The position numbers and the translations under genes were made by a program. From Dichomitus squalens LYAD-421 SS1 (taxonomy: Eukaryota; Basidiomycota; Agaricomycetes; Polyporales; Polyporaceae): a DNA stretch of 64,000 nucleotides. Positions within the stretch are counted from its first letter, which is position 1. Each line of letters begins with the position of its first letter. Location of the stretch: the NCBI RefSeq assembly GCF_000275845.1, contig NW_006766935.1:76354-140353 (forward strand), in the 5' to 3' direction. The notes below the pieces were generated by a model that was not told where the DNA came from, searched no databases, and was given only the letters and a program-made list of their open reading frames with translations. Shown one piece after another: positions 1 through 10,787 of the stretch.

Positions 1-1
1 T

Positions 2-567
2 TCGTGCCCTCTGGAGAAGTATTTTTCTATCGCTCGTGGGGCCATTGACATCCGAACGTACAATGGCGGTCGGGACCCGAAAGGGAGGATACTGAGTTTC
101 CACTGGCCAGCTCCGGCTCAGTCTTCGCCCCCTCCAGAACTGAGGGATCGACCGCCCTCTCCGGAGGAGGAGATGCAGTATGACCATCCTATCAACACGA
201 TCATCACCAAGCTGTTAACGTGGTTCCGGGCGTACTATACCTCGGATACGGAGCCCAGTCGTGCATCCTCTGCGCGTGGGCGCTCCCTGCAGTCCATCCC
301 TGCCGAACGAGCACAGAACGAGGCGCTCATGGAGAAACTCAAGACGCACAAAGCGATCGTGTCCCTCTTCTATCATGCGTTACGGGAGCTGGCATGGCCG
401 GCGAACGACAAAGGCCCCGACAAGAAGCTCCAGGAGGTCACGCGCCGCCCAAGAGGGCGGTGCCGTCGGACACGACACGGACCGGCTCGAGCCTGAGTCG
501 GAAGCGGCGAAGCATGGAAAACATACCCGGCGGAAATCCGCGCCCCAGCAAGCGCAGAAGGACGTAG
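2..567 (+). CDS. 3' end of an unrecognised protein (partial)
   Basis: The frame that starts at base 2 is open from the window edge, so the 5' part of the gene lies outside. It reads through motifs such as EKYFSIARGAIDIRTYNGG and ITKLLTWFRAYYTSDTEP, then a helical, charged stretch around LMEKLKTHKAIVSLFYHALR. Left unspliced it stops at 496. A second frame supplies a basic, nuclear-localisation-like tail ending PSKRRRT at 567. One way to join them is an intron at 437-504 (weak GTCACG donor, AAG acceptor), which keeps phase and gives <2..436 plus 505..567. The family is not recognised. The helical C-terminus followed by a basic tail faintly recalls fungal FunK1-type kinases, but no kinase motif is inside the window, so this is only a guess. 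Confidence 0.5.
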
Positions 568-1664
568 TCGCTCATGTCGTCCTGGTTCCTCGCTCTCGGG
601 TTCGAACTTCAACACAGTTCTGGCAACGATACACCGCCTTCAACGGTGCAGACCGCAATCTCCATGATTCCCCCTCCAGCCAAGTCGCTATGCCGTCCAC
701 CTCGCCGCCTCCTTCGCTAGCTCGCTTCTCAGGGTATCATGCTCCCCCATTCCCTTGCATCACCCTCTCCTTCCGCGCTGCCTGTCGCTTCAATCCGCTT
801 CATTCGCCCTCGTGGAGCTACGTCATTGATTTATGTAGCAATCCTGATGGTGTTATGCCGCTCTTGGTTGATGGCAACTTGATGCTACATAGTCCCAACG
901 ATCTCTCGGAATATATTCGAGTCGTCGCCTTCCATTACAGTACGTTGTCGTCCTATCAGTACATACCCGTGTTGCCGATACCCTCAGCGGCCTGATAGAC
1001 TAGGCTTGATGCATTTCTTTCATGTTTTCGTTAGTTTGTCCCTTCTGCAATTCTTGCAGGTTCTGGTATTGTTCAATCGTATCCAGCAAACTCCGTTGCA
1101 GCTGTATCCTCCAATTGATTGTGCAGAGCCCGCTAGGCTTACGCTGTGATTGTGAAATGCGTTACATCGAGCCCACGAAGTTCCGAGAGGGCGGGTCCAG
1201 AAAGCAACTCATCATGTAGATGACGAGATATCTCAATCGGGATATTGTGCAGAGCTGGAGGGAACACAGGCTAGGATCTGAGAGGAGAGCATAGCAGGTC
1301 TAACCATTGGAGCTGCCATGCAAATCTAGTCAAATGTCGCCAAGTTCAACAAGTTTCGGGTTCCCGAAGTGCTGGGTTCCTCGACAGATTCTTTGTGAGA
1401 CATCGAGGACATATAACGCGATATTATTCCTGACTTTTTTCAAATCCTGCACAGTACGGGGGTCGATACCATACTATTTACGGTTACATCGGGCCTAGCC
1501 CGGGGATTTTGTTCAGCGTTGGTCGAGAGGCGGATCAAATCAAAGGAAGAAGACTTACAGCGAGACAGTAAGAATGCAACAAGGAGGTTCAGAAGTGAAA
1601 GACGAAAGTACGAACATCATCCATCTAGTGATTAGCCAGAAAAAGTCTGCAGGACAAGCCAAAG
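568..1664. other. Intergenic, no gene seen
   Basis: Open frames here are short and shift without splice signals that would join them. The interval separates the convergent 3' ends of the partial plus-strand gene and the minus-strand hydrolase, so it should hold both 3' untranslated regions. No repeat or RNA gene was recognised. Confidence 0.5.
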
Positions 1665-4600
1665 TTACTGCTCGCCATGACCATTCGCAGCCGCGCGTTG
1701 CGACTTCCTGTTCTCAGCCGCCAGCCACGCGAACTTGGACACGATCTTCTCCCGCCTCGACGTGCTCTCGGCTTTCTCTCCAGGCTTCGCCTGAGCAGTA
1801 CCTTCGACGTCCACGGGCCTATCTGGGTTAGTAGCCGTCGTATCCTGCTTCTCCTCACGCTCGTGCTTGTGGTCATGGCGCTTATGGTGCTTGTGTTGGT
1901 CGCGATCAGGGGTGGTTGTGAGGAAGTTGACGATCAACTGCCAGAGGTTGTTCCCGCTCAGTGTATGGTCCTCCGTGAGCACCGCATGGTCCGCAATCTT
2001 CGCCAGCCGTCTCGCCTCCTCGGTATCCCGTCTCGATACGATGCTGCTCGGCGGTGGGTTCTCGTCCATGTCCAACGCCCACGCCCACTGCCAGCTACCT
2101 GACGCCACCAAGCCCTGCACGGCCTGTCCGCCCACTACACCCTTCTCTTTCTCCCCAGCGTCAGTCCCCTCCTGTTCTTTGTCGCTCTGAAGGAACGCTT
2201 GGAGCTGCACCATATTCCTCATCGTGTCCTGCCGCGCGCGCTCCAAGTTACGGGTGCGCGCTTTCTCGATCGCCGTCGTCGCCTTCTTGAATTTCTTCCC
2301 AAACTTGATCGTCCCGTCCATATACCGTCGCACGGCAAGCTCCGAGATCTCGCCAATGAGTTCGGAGGGCAGACGGAAGGCGCTCAGCTCAGACTCGGGC
2401 TCGAGCGGGCGAATGACGCCTCGCGTCGAGATGCGTTCGCGGATCATTGTATCCTGTGTCGATAGTGAATGGAAGTTCAGCTGAGGCTTGGAAACGCCTC
2501 AGCAGCAGGGATGGAACGGAGAACTTACCAGACCGTTGTCATATACGTCCACCTCGCCGGCATAGTGCTGTAAAGGGTCGGCGCTGGACCTGTGGAACTG
2601 CCATCGCGGGCCACCGACATCTGATGACTGTGATGAACTGTGCCCATGAGGTGGGCTACGGGGGCTGCTTGGAATAGGGGGAACCTCGACTTCCGAAGTC
2701 GCGTGTCGACGGCGCAGGAAGCTACTTGCACGCGACACGCTGGTGCTGAACGCGCGACGTTTCGACTTTCTGCGCTCTGGCGCAACAGGAGCTCCGGAAG
2801 GGCCGGATTGCAAGGCGCCGACGCTGTTCGCAAGTAAGGGAGAGCTCGTTGTACTAGCGATATTATCAGCCACCAGAGGCTCAGACCGGGCAGTTGGTAG
2901 GTGAGAGGGTCCGCTGAGCGAGGCTTGTTCCTGGTTGGCATGGTTCGTGGAAGCAGATCTGAGGAGGTTCATCTGCGTGCTTTCAGGTGATAGGGTCATT
3001 CCGTTCTCGTTACCCAGGACCATGGGCACCTCCGTGCTCGGCTTTGGGAGCATGCCTGTTACGTACTTGATGAATGTGGCCATTGCACGGAAGCAATACT
3101 TGCCCGGGGTTGTAAAAGCGAACAAGATCGGAAGCGTATGCGCGCAATCTGCTCCTTGGAGGTGAGACGTAGAGATCGCTTGGCCATTGGAGGCACGTAC
3201 CGTCGTAGACTTGCAGGTGAACTTTAGTCGGCCCGTATCGCTGCTCGATCCCCTCTAGTGCGGGGTACAGCAACTTCGACTCGGGCTTCACAGGATACTT
3301 CTCCGGATGCGCAGCCTTGTGCGCGCTGCGTGTACAGTCCCGTCAACCGCCTTTACAATGAAGACACAAAACTTTTTATACTTACAAGTAGATGATCTCA
3401 TCTCTCAGCACCTCCTTATCCCCCGCACTGACGAGCAAAGGCGGCAGCCCGCCGAGGTAGCTTACAACCGGGCTCACCAACGGATGCGTCAACAAATAGT
3501 TCGGCGTGTACATGTGCACCTGCCCATCGATAGCGAGCTTCTCGCCCTTCGCCGTTGTCATCTCCACCTTCTGGCTCCGCACGCTGTCCGGGGTGACGGC
3601 GGTCGGAAGGGACTGCGCTGCGCCCAGGTGCAGCTTGCGTCCCGTGGACGGGTCGTCAAGCGTGTAGTCTGGCGTCTGGGGGCGAGATGGGAGCCCCCCA
3701 GGGTGCGTCAAAGGGTCCGAGGAGGGGACGCGGGGCTTCGCCTCATCGCTGTCCTCTTTGCCCTTATCTTTCGGGCGCACGGCTTCGCGCACGCGCTCCC
3801 GGAGACCCTGGTGCACTCGCGTCGTGACGTGATCGGGAGGTGGAGGCCACAGCGTGCTCGGTTTGTGGAACGACAGGCCGTACGGAGGGATGATGTCCTG
3901 TATACGAGCCAGTGGTTTAGGTGATACGTCCAGCACCTGATCTCCCTGCGCGACGTACCGTAGCGGTGTTCAAGTGTATACTGGGGAACGAATGAGTCAG
4001 GTCGCACCACGGTGATATCAGGACGGCACCCGCGGGCATGGGCAAACCGGAATCTCGGATCACCTGCAGCCCTGCGATGCACAGTCCGCCTCCGGCAGAG
4101 TCGCCGGCGAACACGATGCTCGAAGGAGAAACGGGGGTATGGAGCGCGCCGGGAGGAGGTTGGATTAGGTACAGGTCTGCAATGAACAACTCAGACGACC
4201 GCTCGTGGCTCGCTAGGGGCTCAATCAGACTCACAAGCGGCAATGAAATCTTGTATTGCGCATGGGAAGGGATATTGGGGTGCCAGACGGTAGTTGATGG
4301 CTGCGCTCGTGTTAAATGCATATACGCGATGCCGTGCACAGTGTGCTTACCAAATACGCGTCCGTTAATCTTTCGAGCAAGCCGCTGAATAGAATATCTA
4401 TGAAGAGAGCTTAGCACAAGATAAGCTGGGCAGCCACAGCGAAACTAGCCTCTCTTGATCAAGGCTGCCGAAGTAGTAACCACCTATCCAGGGTGAGCAT
4501 GCTGAACAATATTTTAGAGTACCTCATCTCACCGCCGTGCGCGTATAAGACGCAGCGCATCTCGTCCATCTCCGGCTGATACTGTGGAGGCATCTCCTGG

Positions 4601-5736
4601 TTCGCGTCACCGTTCTCGGGAGGTTCGGGCCCGCTCGTCCCACGCGCTTTCTGCTTTTTCTTGGCTTCCTGATAATCCTTCTTCGCGACCATCCACTCTG
4701 CATCCACCCTACCCAGCGCGACTTGAGAACTCTGCATAGTCGGATTCAACGGACAAGCACATACCCTTTGACCCCGCGCACCTGCCACCACTTTGTGCCG
4801 CCTACAACGCGCTTCGTGACCTCCTCGCCACCCAGCGCTTTGATCAGATGTGTCGCAGCTTCGTCACAGCATGTCATAGGCACCAGAAGGCGAACAGCAT
4901 GGACCCAAGGCGGGCTTGGAGTGCGCGTGTTCGAAAAGGCCTGCAATTCTTCTACCGTGTGCCTGAACAGGTCTCAGCGGATGACCTCGAGGGAATGAGA
5001 AATCCACCCACTTTGTCGCGGCTTCCATGAATGACTGGAATCAAGAATTAGTTTCTTTATTTCGGTCCTTGCTCACACTACTCGTGAACGCGTGCGACGC
5101 GTGCTCCGAGGCACGCGTTAAATGTTTTCGACCCTCGAAGGCCACACCTCTGAGGAGTCACACGCATGTCAAGGTGGTACCGCATGCTTCTGCGCCGGTA
5201 TGTCGTGAACTCTACGGGAATACAACTCAGAATGATGGAGCGAACGCGTTCCCGCGAGCTCTCGATCCACAATTCACGATGACAATGCTGTTACTTGGGT
5301 GTTGGAAACCCCGCACTATCGAGCGCATATATCCATGTTCTGGCAAACATAAGTCTAGCATGCTAGACTATCTCCTTGCTTGAACAGAATAGGGATCATA
5401 TATGCGCGATATTCTGTCAGGAATGCGAAGCACGCGTACTGGCGGACGCAAGCCTCCCTGAAGCCTTGCTCGCGGACGATGCGCGAATGGGCTTTACGCA
5501 TGGCTGCGGTGCTTTGGTACCCATAGACCATGGCTTCGAGGAATCGCGAGAATGATATGAAGACGCACCTTGATAACGATGAACGCCTCATCGTACAACA
5601 GCTCTTCCCGCCTCAGCCTCGTCGACTCCTCCGACTCGTGATCCTTCGCAATCCGGTCGAAGTAGTGCTTGACGAGTGTCTCGAGGATGATCGGCCCGAG
5701 CTTGAGCCCCGCGTTGCGCGTAAGTGAGTTGACCAT
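1665..5736 (-). CDS. HSL-type alpha/beta-hydrolase (lipase/esterase-like) with long C-terminal tail
   Basis: Exons that keep phase: 4765..4962, 4533..4708, 4450..4483, 4351..4397, 4235..4300, 3959..4176, 3386..3897, 3201..3325, 2529..3151 and 1665..2453. A first exon, 5569..5736, begins [15 protein letters not shown]. The product would be about 990 aa. Hormone-sensitive-lipase motifs are clear: the oxyanion-hole HGGGYYFG is rebuilt across the 4484-4532 intron, followed by [12 protein letters not shown] and the nucleophile elbow GDSAGGG in exon 3959..4176. [19 protein letters not shown] and a later His ([11 protein letters not shown]) fit the rest of the triad. The final ~470 residues are Ser- and charge-rich, with KRRRAFS-like basic and His-rich stretches; this is a regulatory or scaffold-like tail rather than a catalytic part. 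Such proteins hydrolyse acyl esters; the substrate cannot be predicted. Intron 4398..4449 is GC-AG. The join from exon 5569..5736 to 4962 is unresolved because phases do not match, so the gene may be interrupted there. Confidence 0.85.
4398..4449 (-). other. GC-AG intron in the hydrolase gene
   Basis: The donor reads GAGAG|GCTAGT instead of GT and the acceptor is TTCATAG|A. Only this 52-nt removal joins GSLDQER to [12 protein letters not shown], the family sequence, in phase. All other introns modelled in this gene are GT-AG. Confidence 0.75.
4963..5568 (-). other. Over-long, unresolved gap between hydrolase exons 1 and 2
   Basis: Exon 1 ends ...DEAFIVIK in phase 0, but the next certain exon begins with one base before HTVEELQAF. 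Relatives carry about 6-9 residues (FLEA-like) between these blocks. A FLEA-encoding stretch exists near 5540-5553, but no AG acceptor makes it reachable in phase. Other introns of this gene are 48-75 nt, so ~600 nt is out of character. An insertion or a local lesion is inferred. Confidence 0.5.
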
Positions 5737-6073
5737 GGGGCCGTTTCCTGTCGTCGCGGCAGACGACCTACGTGGTCAAGCAGAGACTTGAGACGGTGCT
5801 CGAGAGCGATGGCGTTGCGGGGGCGTACATCATTATGAAGGTCAGTTGATTGCACTATACCTCAACGGGATCTGGATTGGGCGTCCCGGTGAGCATTACT
5901 CCGTGGGCTGGAATGACATACCAACATTGACCGCAGTTTTGCATGCCCCAGACGACTTGGAAGGCTGTAGCGGTGTCGCGACTCGCCGGTCGGCTGGACT
6001 TGACCAAGCGAAGCTGTAGAGCGCTGGCGACGGATGGCAGTGGTAGGATCGTAACCTGGAGGCGATGGACGAC

Positions 6074-6285
6074 ACTACAGCCGGTTTCAGTTCGCTTGTC
6101 GCGAGAGCGCCGCGCCGCGTCTCGCGCATTTGCCTGTTTTCCCCTCCTATGCGCCCCCAAAGGAACTTCGGACGACAATATCTCCTCGACTGCTCAATGT
6201 AGCCACCTCATTCTTGCATATTCCGGCTCAGGATCATGACGCGCAGGGCACGGTATTGGATTGAAGTCGCGCCAACCCGATGTCA
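6074..6285 (+). repeat. Left arm of the inverted repeat
   Basis: Imperfect inverted copy of 7460-7675. Homology fades near 6290 on the inner side and near 6070 on the outer side. Overlapping open frames in the two arms translate to related strings (KQANARDAARR versus KRANARDATRR), which reflects the DNA repeat and not a gene. Confidence 0.7.
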
Positions 6286-6719
6286 CCAACTTCTGGGCAT
6301 TCCTGCTCTTCCAACTCCCTACTGGACTCAGACAGCGTTGTTGGCTGAATGGCATCGTGTACTCTTCCGGAAACAGTCGGGATGGTGAAGAAAAGACACT
6401 ACCAAGGGCTCTGTGTTCAAAGGCGAGGTGTCCAGCGACAATCACGTCCACCATGGGGTGGGCTCATGTGGCAGCTTGGGCCAGCTCAAAGCCCTCGTCG
6501 GGGAGCACCAGACACCATGAATTTGTGGGTAATTTGCACCTCCATAATATCTGTGGTCTCGCAAGGCATCGGGGGCCATGTAGTCACTGTTGAGTAGGAG
6601 GGACGAACAGAAGTAAATGCAATCCCCCCAGCGCGATGCGACGCTGGCGCTTGATCTCACCTGCCTTGTATGGTAAGTGTGTCCAAGACGGTGTAATATT
6701 GCCGCACCCATGTCTGAAC

Positions 6720-6793
6720 TCCAGAAGTTGCTGGTGCAGTGGTAACGATGGTTGTTCTTCTTTTTCCGTGCGAGAGTTCGAATCCCGCGCAGG
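6720..6793 (+). other. tRNA-like (SINE-like) degenerate sequence
   Basis: A D-arm-like GCAGTGGTAACG is followed about 35 nt later by a B-box-like GAGTTCGAATCCC. The spacing and both pol III box consensuses resemble a tRNA. The T stem has two mismatches, and the downstream GCAGGCT has no complementary 5' acceptor strand, so a working tRNA gene is not supported. A decayed tRNA or the head of a tRNA-derived SINE is the better reading. Confidence 0.35.
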
Positions 6794-6796
6794 CTC

Positions 6797-6851
6797 GTTG
6801 GGGTTCGGGTTGGGAGTTAGGGTTTGGGTTTGGGTTAGCGGTTAGGGTTGG
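6797..6851 (+). repeat. Degenerate interstitial telomere-like repeats
   Basis: About nine imperfect copies of a TTAGGG/TTTGGG/TTCGGG-type unit lie in tandem, including GTTAGGGTTTGGGTTTGGG and GGTTAGGG. TTAGGG is the usual telomere unit of filamentous fungi. The tract sits in the middle of the foldback-like element and abuts the tRNA-like patch. Confidence 0.6.
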
Positions 6852-7459
6852 CCACTTGTCTTTCTTCTGACCCCCACAAGGGGTCGCCGGTCTGTTTTTT
6901 TTCGCGCGAACGAGGCTTTAGTGTGCCCGCCTGAGTGCTCCCGGCTCGGGGGACCCCCCGAGCGCAGCGAGGGAGGGGAGGGAGCACGAATGGCGGGTCC
7001 TCTTCGCGCAGCGCTGGATGTTCTTGAGCTAAGCGCCTTACATAAGATTCTTCTACCTAATATGGACTTGCGTCGCATCGCGCTGGGGGGATTGCATTCA
7101 CTGACGAACAGACGAGGTGGGTAGATTGGAGCTGCAAAGGAGAGCTTGTAGAACACTACAATTGGCAACCGGCACAATTGCATGAGTTTGTAGGCTTACG
7201 GTGGACATATGTGACATGTTTCGTAGCAAAGACGTGTTGGATTTGACGATATACGACAGAGTGGTATACTAGACATGCACCAGAACCCTTCGCAGAATAT
7301 AGATTACGTACATATCGGCCTCTTCTGCACCATATGCCCTCCGTAACATCCGCCAACAGCTTCCAGTGAGCCTTCTGGGTATCTCCGTGGGTTGTCCAAG
7401 GATATATGCGCGACAGATGCAGAAGAGGGCGTGAAATTGACCGAAGGCGAGTGGAACGT

Positions 7460-7675
7460 CCGATATACGAGCGGCCACCTTGATTCCGTGCCTTGCGCGT
7501 CGCATCCCTGAGTCAGAATATGCAAGAAAGAGATGAATATGTTGAGCAGTCGAGGAGGTATCGTCGTCCCAAGTTTCCTTGGGGGCGCTTAGGAGGGGGG
7601 AAACGGGCAAATGCGCGAGACGCGACGCGGCGCGGCGCTCTCACGACAGGCGAGCTGAAACCGGCTGTAGGCGGC
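7460..7675 (-). repeat. Right arm of the inverted repeat
   Basis: Partner of 6074-6285 in the opposite orientation. It has a few extra bases relative to the left arm (for example around 7620-7632), as expected for an old, unconstrained copy. Confidence 0.7.
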
Positions 7676-7997
7676 GACATATGCATTGAGGCGCGGGGAC
7701 GTAAGCCAGAGATTCAGACGACGTCAGCGATGTGAGTTCCACCAGTACCGGCGAGCACGAGTTCACCTTGACATCAACACCCAACTTGAAGAACGTGGGC
7801 AAGCATGAAGTCACTGGCATCTATGTTTGTCGCTGTCCGAGACGGCGGCGACGGTTCCAGCTTCACAGCCGAGGATTCGCAGGTCATCTGAGCTTCTTCA
7901 AGTTTGCCCACTTGGCAAACTCCCCCGCACCTCCCCTGCCTCTCCCCCGCATCCCCACGGTCGCGGCCTCGTCTCTTCCGTCAACGACGAGCACACC

Positions 7998-8756
7998 ATG
8001 GCTTGTACACCCTGCCTTGGTCGAAGCAGCAGCGGAGGCAGCGACGGGACCAAGAGGCGGCGGCGCCCGCGCCCCTTCGCGCGGCACCTGGGCATCTCGC
8101 TCGCGACTTGCGCCATATTCCTCGCATCTTTCATACTCTTCCTCCTTGTCGGGCTCTCCGTCACGATCATCAAGTCCATCTACATCTTCCAGATCCAGTT
8201 CGCGACGAACCCGGACCAGCCCGTCACCTCAATCGCGACCGACCTGCAGTTCGGCGTCTGGGGTGTATGCGCATATAGCCAGCTCGGTAACGCAGAGTGC
8301 ATCGGTCCCAGCTTAGGCTATACCATCCCGAACGCGATCGCCAACCTGACGGGGTTTCCCGCTATCGTGGACGACGTCGCGAGCGCGCTCACTGTGCTCC
8401 TCATTCTGCACATTGTTGCCGCGGGGCTCGCGTTCATTGTGGAGGTCACGTCGCTCTTCCTCGAGTCCCACGCGATGTGCATCATCTCGCTCGTTACCTC
8501 CATCCTCACGGTACTCATCGGGGCGGCCGTGTTCGGGATTGATCTCGCCCTTATTCTTGTCGGGAAGAGCAAGATTGGGCCGCTGACCGAGTTCAACTAC
8601 ACGCTCAACTGGGGGCCGGGGCTGTGGATGGTACTCGCGGGGGTTGTCCTCAGTTTCGTGGGAATGATTCTCATGTCAGTCGTGGTGTGTGAATGCTGCG
8701 GAGTGGGGAGGAGGAAACACCACCATCGAAACCACGTTCAGGAGGCGAAGTGCTGA
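7998..8756 (+). CDS. SUR7/PalI (Rim9)-type four-helix membrane protein
   Basis: Single exon, 252 aa. The start at 7998 (CACCATGG context, MACTPCLGRSSS) is preferred over an upstream in-frame ATG at 7827 because it leaves a short basic cytosolic head (KRRRRPRPF) directly before the first helix. Helix 1 is ISLATCAIFLASFILFLLVG. It is followed by an extracellular loop with the family signature FGVWGVCAY and a second Cys (AECIG), then helices near residues 130-152, 162-185 and 210-232, and a Cys/His-rich cytosolic end (CECCGVGRRKHHH). In known fungi, SUR7/PalI proteins act at the plasma membrane in eisosome organisation or alkaline-pH (Rim) signalling; which role applies here cannot be read from sequence. 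It has no introns, unlike its neighbours. Confidence 0.85.
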   Translation: MACTPCLGRSSSGGSDGTKRRRRPRPFARHLGISLATCAIFLASFILFLLVGLSVTIIKSIYIFQIQFATNPDQPVTSIATDLQFGVWGVCAYSQLGNAECIGPSLGYTIPNAIANLTGFPAIVDDVASALTVLLILHIVAAGLAFIVEVTSLFLESHAMCIISLVTSILTVLIGAAVFGIDLALILVGKSKIGPLTEFNYTLNWGPGLWMVLAGVVLSFVGMILMSVVVCECCGVGRRKHHHRNHVQEAKC

Positions 8757-9281
8757 GAAGTCAATTTCAATGGTGCGTCGTGGAAAGCTCTGGTGTGTAA
8801 CTTTCACTTACCTCCCTATTCAGTCCATCATTTACGACCTGTCATGAACCCATTACTGTCCCTCCCAGTTGGAATCTGCAGTGTATTCTCCTGTTGCTGA
8901 CCTGCAACGTGAACGTGCGTGGGCGTCAGTCATGGCGCATATAATCAGCGTGAGGCCGAATGCGATCCCAACAAAAATACCTCGGATCTTCCGTTGCATT
9001 TCGTAACGACTCGACATTGGTCTGAAGGCAGGTATGTTTATATGACATCTATGTCGTCGATCGCAAACTGAGAGCCTCCGATGACCCTATAGACGTCACC
9101 GTCAAATGGCTGTCAACGCCATATATATCTGCCGATCCTTGGAGTGCTCGGTGCCAGTGAGTGTCGATACAGTATAGTAAAAGGGCGCCGTGCAAACAAT
9201 GTGTGAGAGGTGAGTCCTTCCGAGTCCAAAGAGAAATCAAAAGCAACCCAAGTACTACGTTTGGGATGGCCGAAGGCGCGA
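8757..9281. other. Intergenic between convergent genes
   Basis: This lies between the 3' end of the SUR7/PalI-type gene and the 3' end of the minus-strand nuclear-protein gene. Only short, unconnected frames and AT-richer patches (for example around 9119) are present; no gene or repeat was recognised. Confidence 0.5.
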
Positions 9282-10787
9282 CTAAGGCATGGCAGTGAAC
9301 AGCCAGGGCGCAAAGCTCGTTCGGCGGCGCTTCGCAACCTTAGGCGATTCAACGAGCGTAACGGGAGACTCCTCGGTCTCGGCCTTCCTCTTGCCCTTGC
9401 CAATAGCTTGTTTGTCTTCGACGGCCCTATATAAACCATATATCAGTGGGTGGGGAGTCAATGCGAAGTGAAACTGAGTCATACCTGACCGAATTATCGT
9501 CATCCTCCAGCCCAATGACAATGTTATCCATCGACGTCATCTCATAGACCTCTTCCTCCTCCGCCAGGTCTGCCTCTTCACCTTCGTCTTCCTTCGAGTT
9601 CTCTGCGGACGCTTGCATGTCGCCATTGCCGAGTGCAAGTCCCGAACGCGAAAAGTCGTTCCTTCCCGCGCCGTCCGCGCCGCCAATGGAAGAGCTTTCT
9701 GTAGTGTCCGTGGGCTTCGTGGGAGTGGGACGGCTGAAGACCGGCCTCTGGTCACTCGGGTCGGGCGAGAGCAAGCCGACCCGCCGATCGTCGAGGATCG
9801 CGCGACTCTGGTCGCGAGTGGTGCGCTTCGTCTTGATGGCAACTGCTGGCATTGAGGTCAGGTTTCTGCGTCATCGATCGCCTGCAGCTCATTGGAGAGT
9901 ACTCACAAGGCTCACCCATAGGGACTAATACTCGCTTGGATCTCCCGGCTTGCGACCTCAAGTGGTACCCCGAGGCGTTCGCTATGGGACGCGCGGCGGC
10001 ATTGAGCGACCTACGCATTCGTACAAATAAACAGGCACTCACCGTTCATGTCGGTATCCTCGCGAACTGGCTCTAGCTCCTTAGCAGTGTCTTGGGCTGG
10101 AGAGACGGGGATGGTCGCTGGATCCGTTGACTCCACGGACACGCCACCGAGAGCCTCCATGCCTTGGCGACCGCTAGGGCCAACAACGTCTTCCTTGTTC
10201 GACGCTACATTATTCTCCTTCTCCTTCTCTTCGTTCGCCCTCTGCGCGCGGAGCCTCGCCCGCGCCTTATCGAGAGGGCGGAGCTCCTCGGAAGCCTCCG
10301 CGGTGATCGTGGCCGTCACCTTTGCCTTGGCCTTTGCCTTTGACTTGCTCTTCGTCGGACTCCCGGCTTCGACTGCCTGCGCGACCTTCCTCGATCCCTC
10401 CCCGGTTCTAGTGCGACCTGGGGTCGCGGCGCCGCCGACCGTCCTCCTCTTCACCTTCTCGATTTTGATCGCCTGGGTATCGCCTCGCTGCTTTGCACTG
10501 GCCGATACACGTCGCATGTGAGCTCTCCGTACTCCAAGATCCGACGCCCAACCACAGCGACAGCGACGATAGACTGGGACTCACAGCTCCAAGAGCCTTG
10601 GCTTGCGCACCTTCAACAACTCTTCAATCATTGTCTCTCTCTTGAGGTTTGCCTTGACGCCGTTCTCCTGCGGGGTAGTCGTCGGTGTCGGCTTAACCAC
10701 AACGTCCTGAGGATGGCTCACCTTCGCCACGGCCTTCAGATCAGTCCAGCTGAGCCCCTTCAGGAACGCTTGGTCCATTACAGTCAT
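9282..10787 (-). CDS. Hypothetical nuclear-looking protein with SAP-like N-terminus
   Basis: Five exons in phase: 10585..10787, 10043..10497, 9916..9981, 9485..9842, 9282..9426; 408 aa. The start MTVMDQAFLKGLSWTDLK leads into a helix-turn-helix-like block (GVKANLKRETMIEELLK) resembling a SAP DNA-binding motif. Next comes a Lys/Ala-rich low-complexity run (KSKSKAKAKAKV), a charged Arg/Glu helix near residues 140-165, a basic patch (LRSQAGRSKRV, IKTKRTTRDQSR), an acidic run (EDEGEEADLAEEEE) and a final bipartite nuclear-signal-like segment (KGKRKAE...KVAKRRR). Known families share only the SAP-like head, so chromatin binding is an inference. Introns are 53-87 nt. Confidence 0.7.

Larger units (their letters stand above)
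6074..7675. mobile_element. Foldback-like element with ~210-bp inverted repeats
   Basis: Bases 6074-6285 read, in reverse complement, as an imperfect copy of about 7460-7675. Matching blocks include the CTCGCGCATTTGCC and CTCGACTGCTCAA regions, the GCGCCCCCAA box and the TTCTTGCATATTC box. By eye the arms are roughly three-quarters identical with small indels. The ~1.17 kb between them holds no transposase-like frame, but does contain a tRNA-like patch, telomere-like repeats and a short GC palindrome near 6950. The structure suits a non-autonomous foldback or MITE-like transposon, or two opposed copies of one repeat. Target-site duplications were not found. Confidence 0.55.

Noticed and set aside
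1677..2465. Several plus-strand frames of 80-141 codons
   Set aside because: They are antisense shadows of the long last exon of the alpha/beta-hydrolase.
6720..6793. A functional tRNA gene
   Set aside because: The box motifs are there, but the T stem has mismatches, no acceptor stem forms and no clear anticodon arm is found.
7827..7997. Longer N-terminus of the SUR7/PalI-type protein
   Set aside because: The extension has no family counterpart, is Pro/Ser/Arg-rich, and the ATG at 7998 has the better context.
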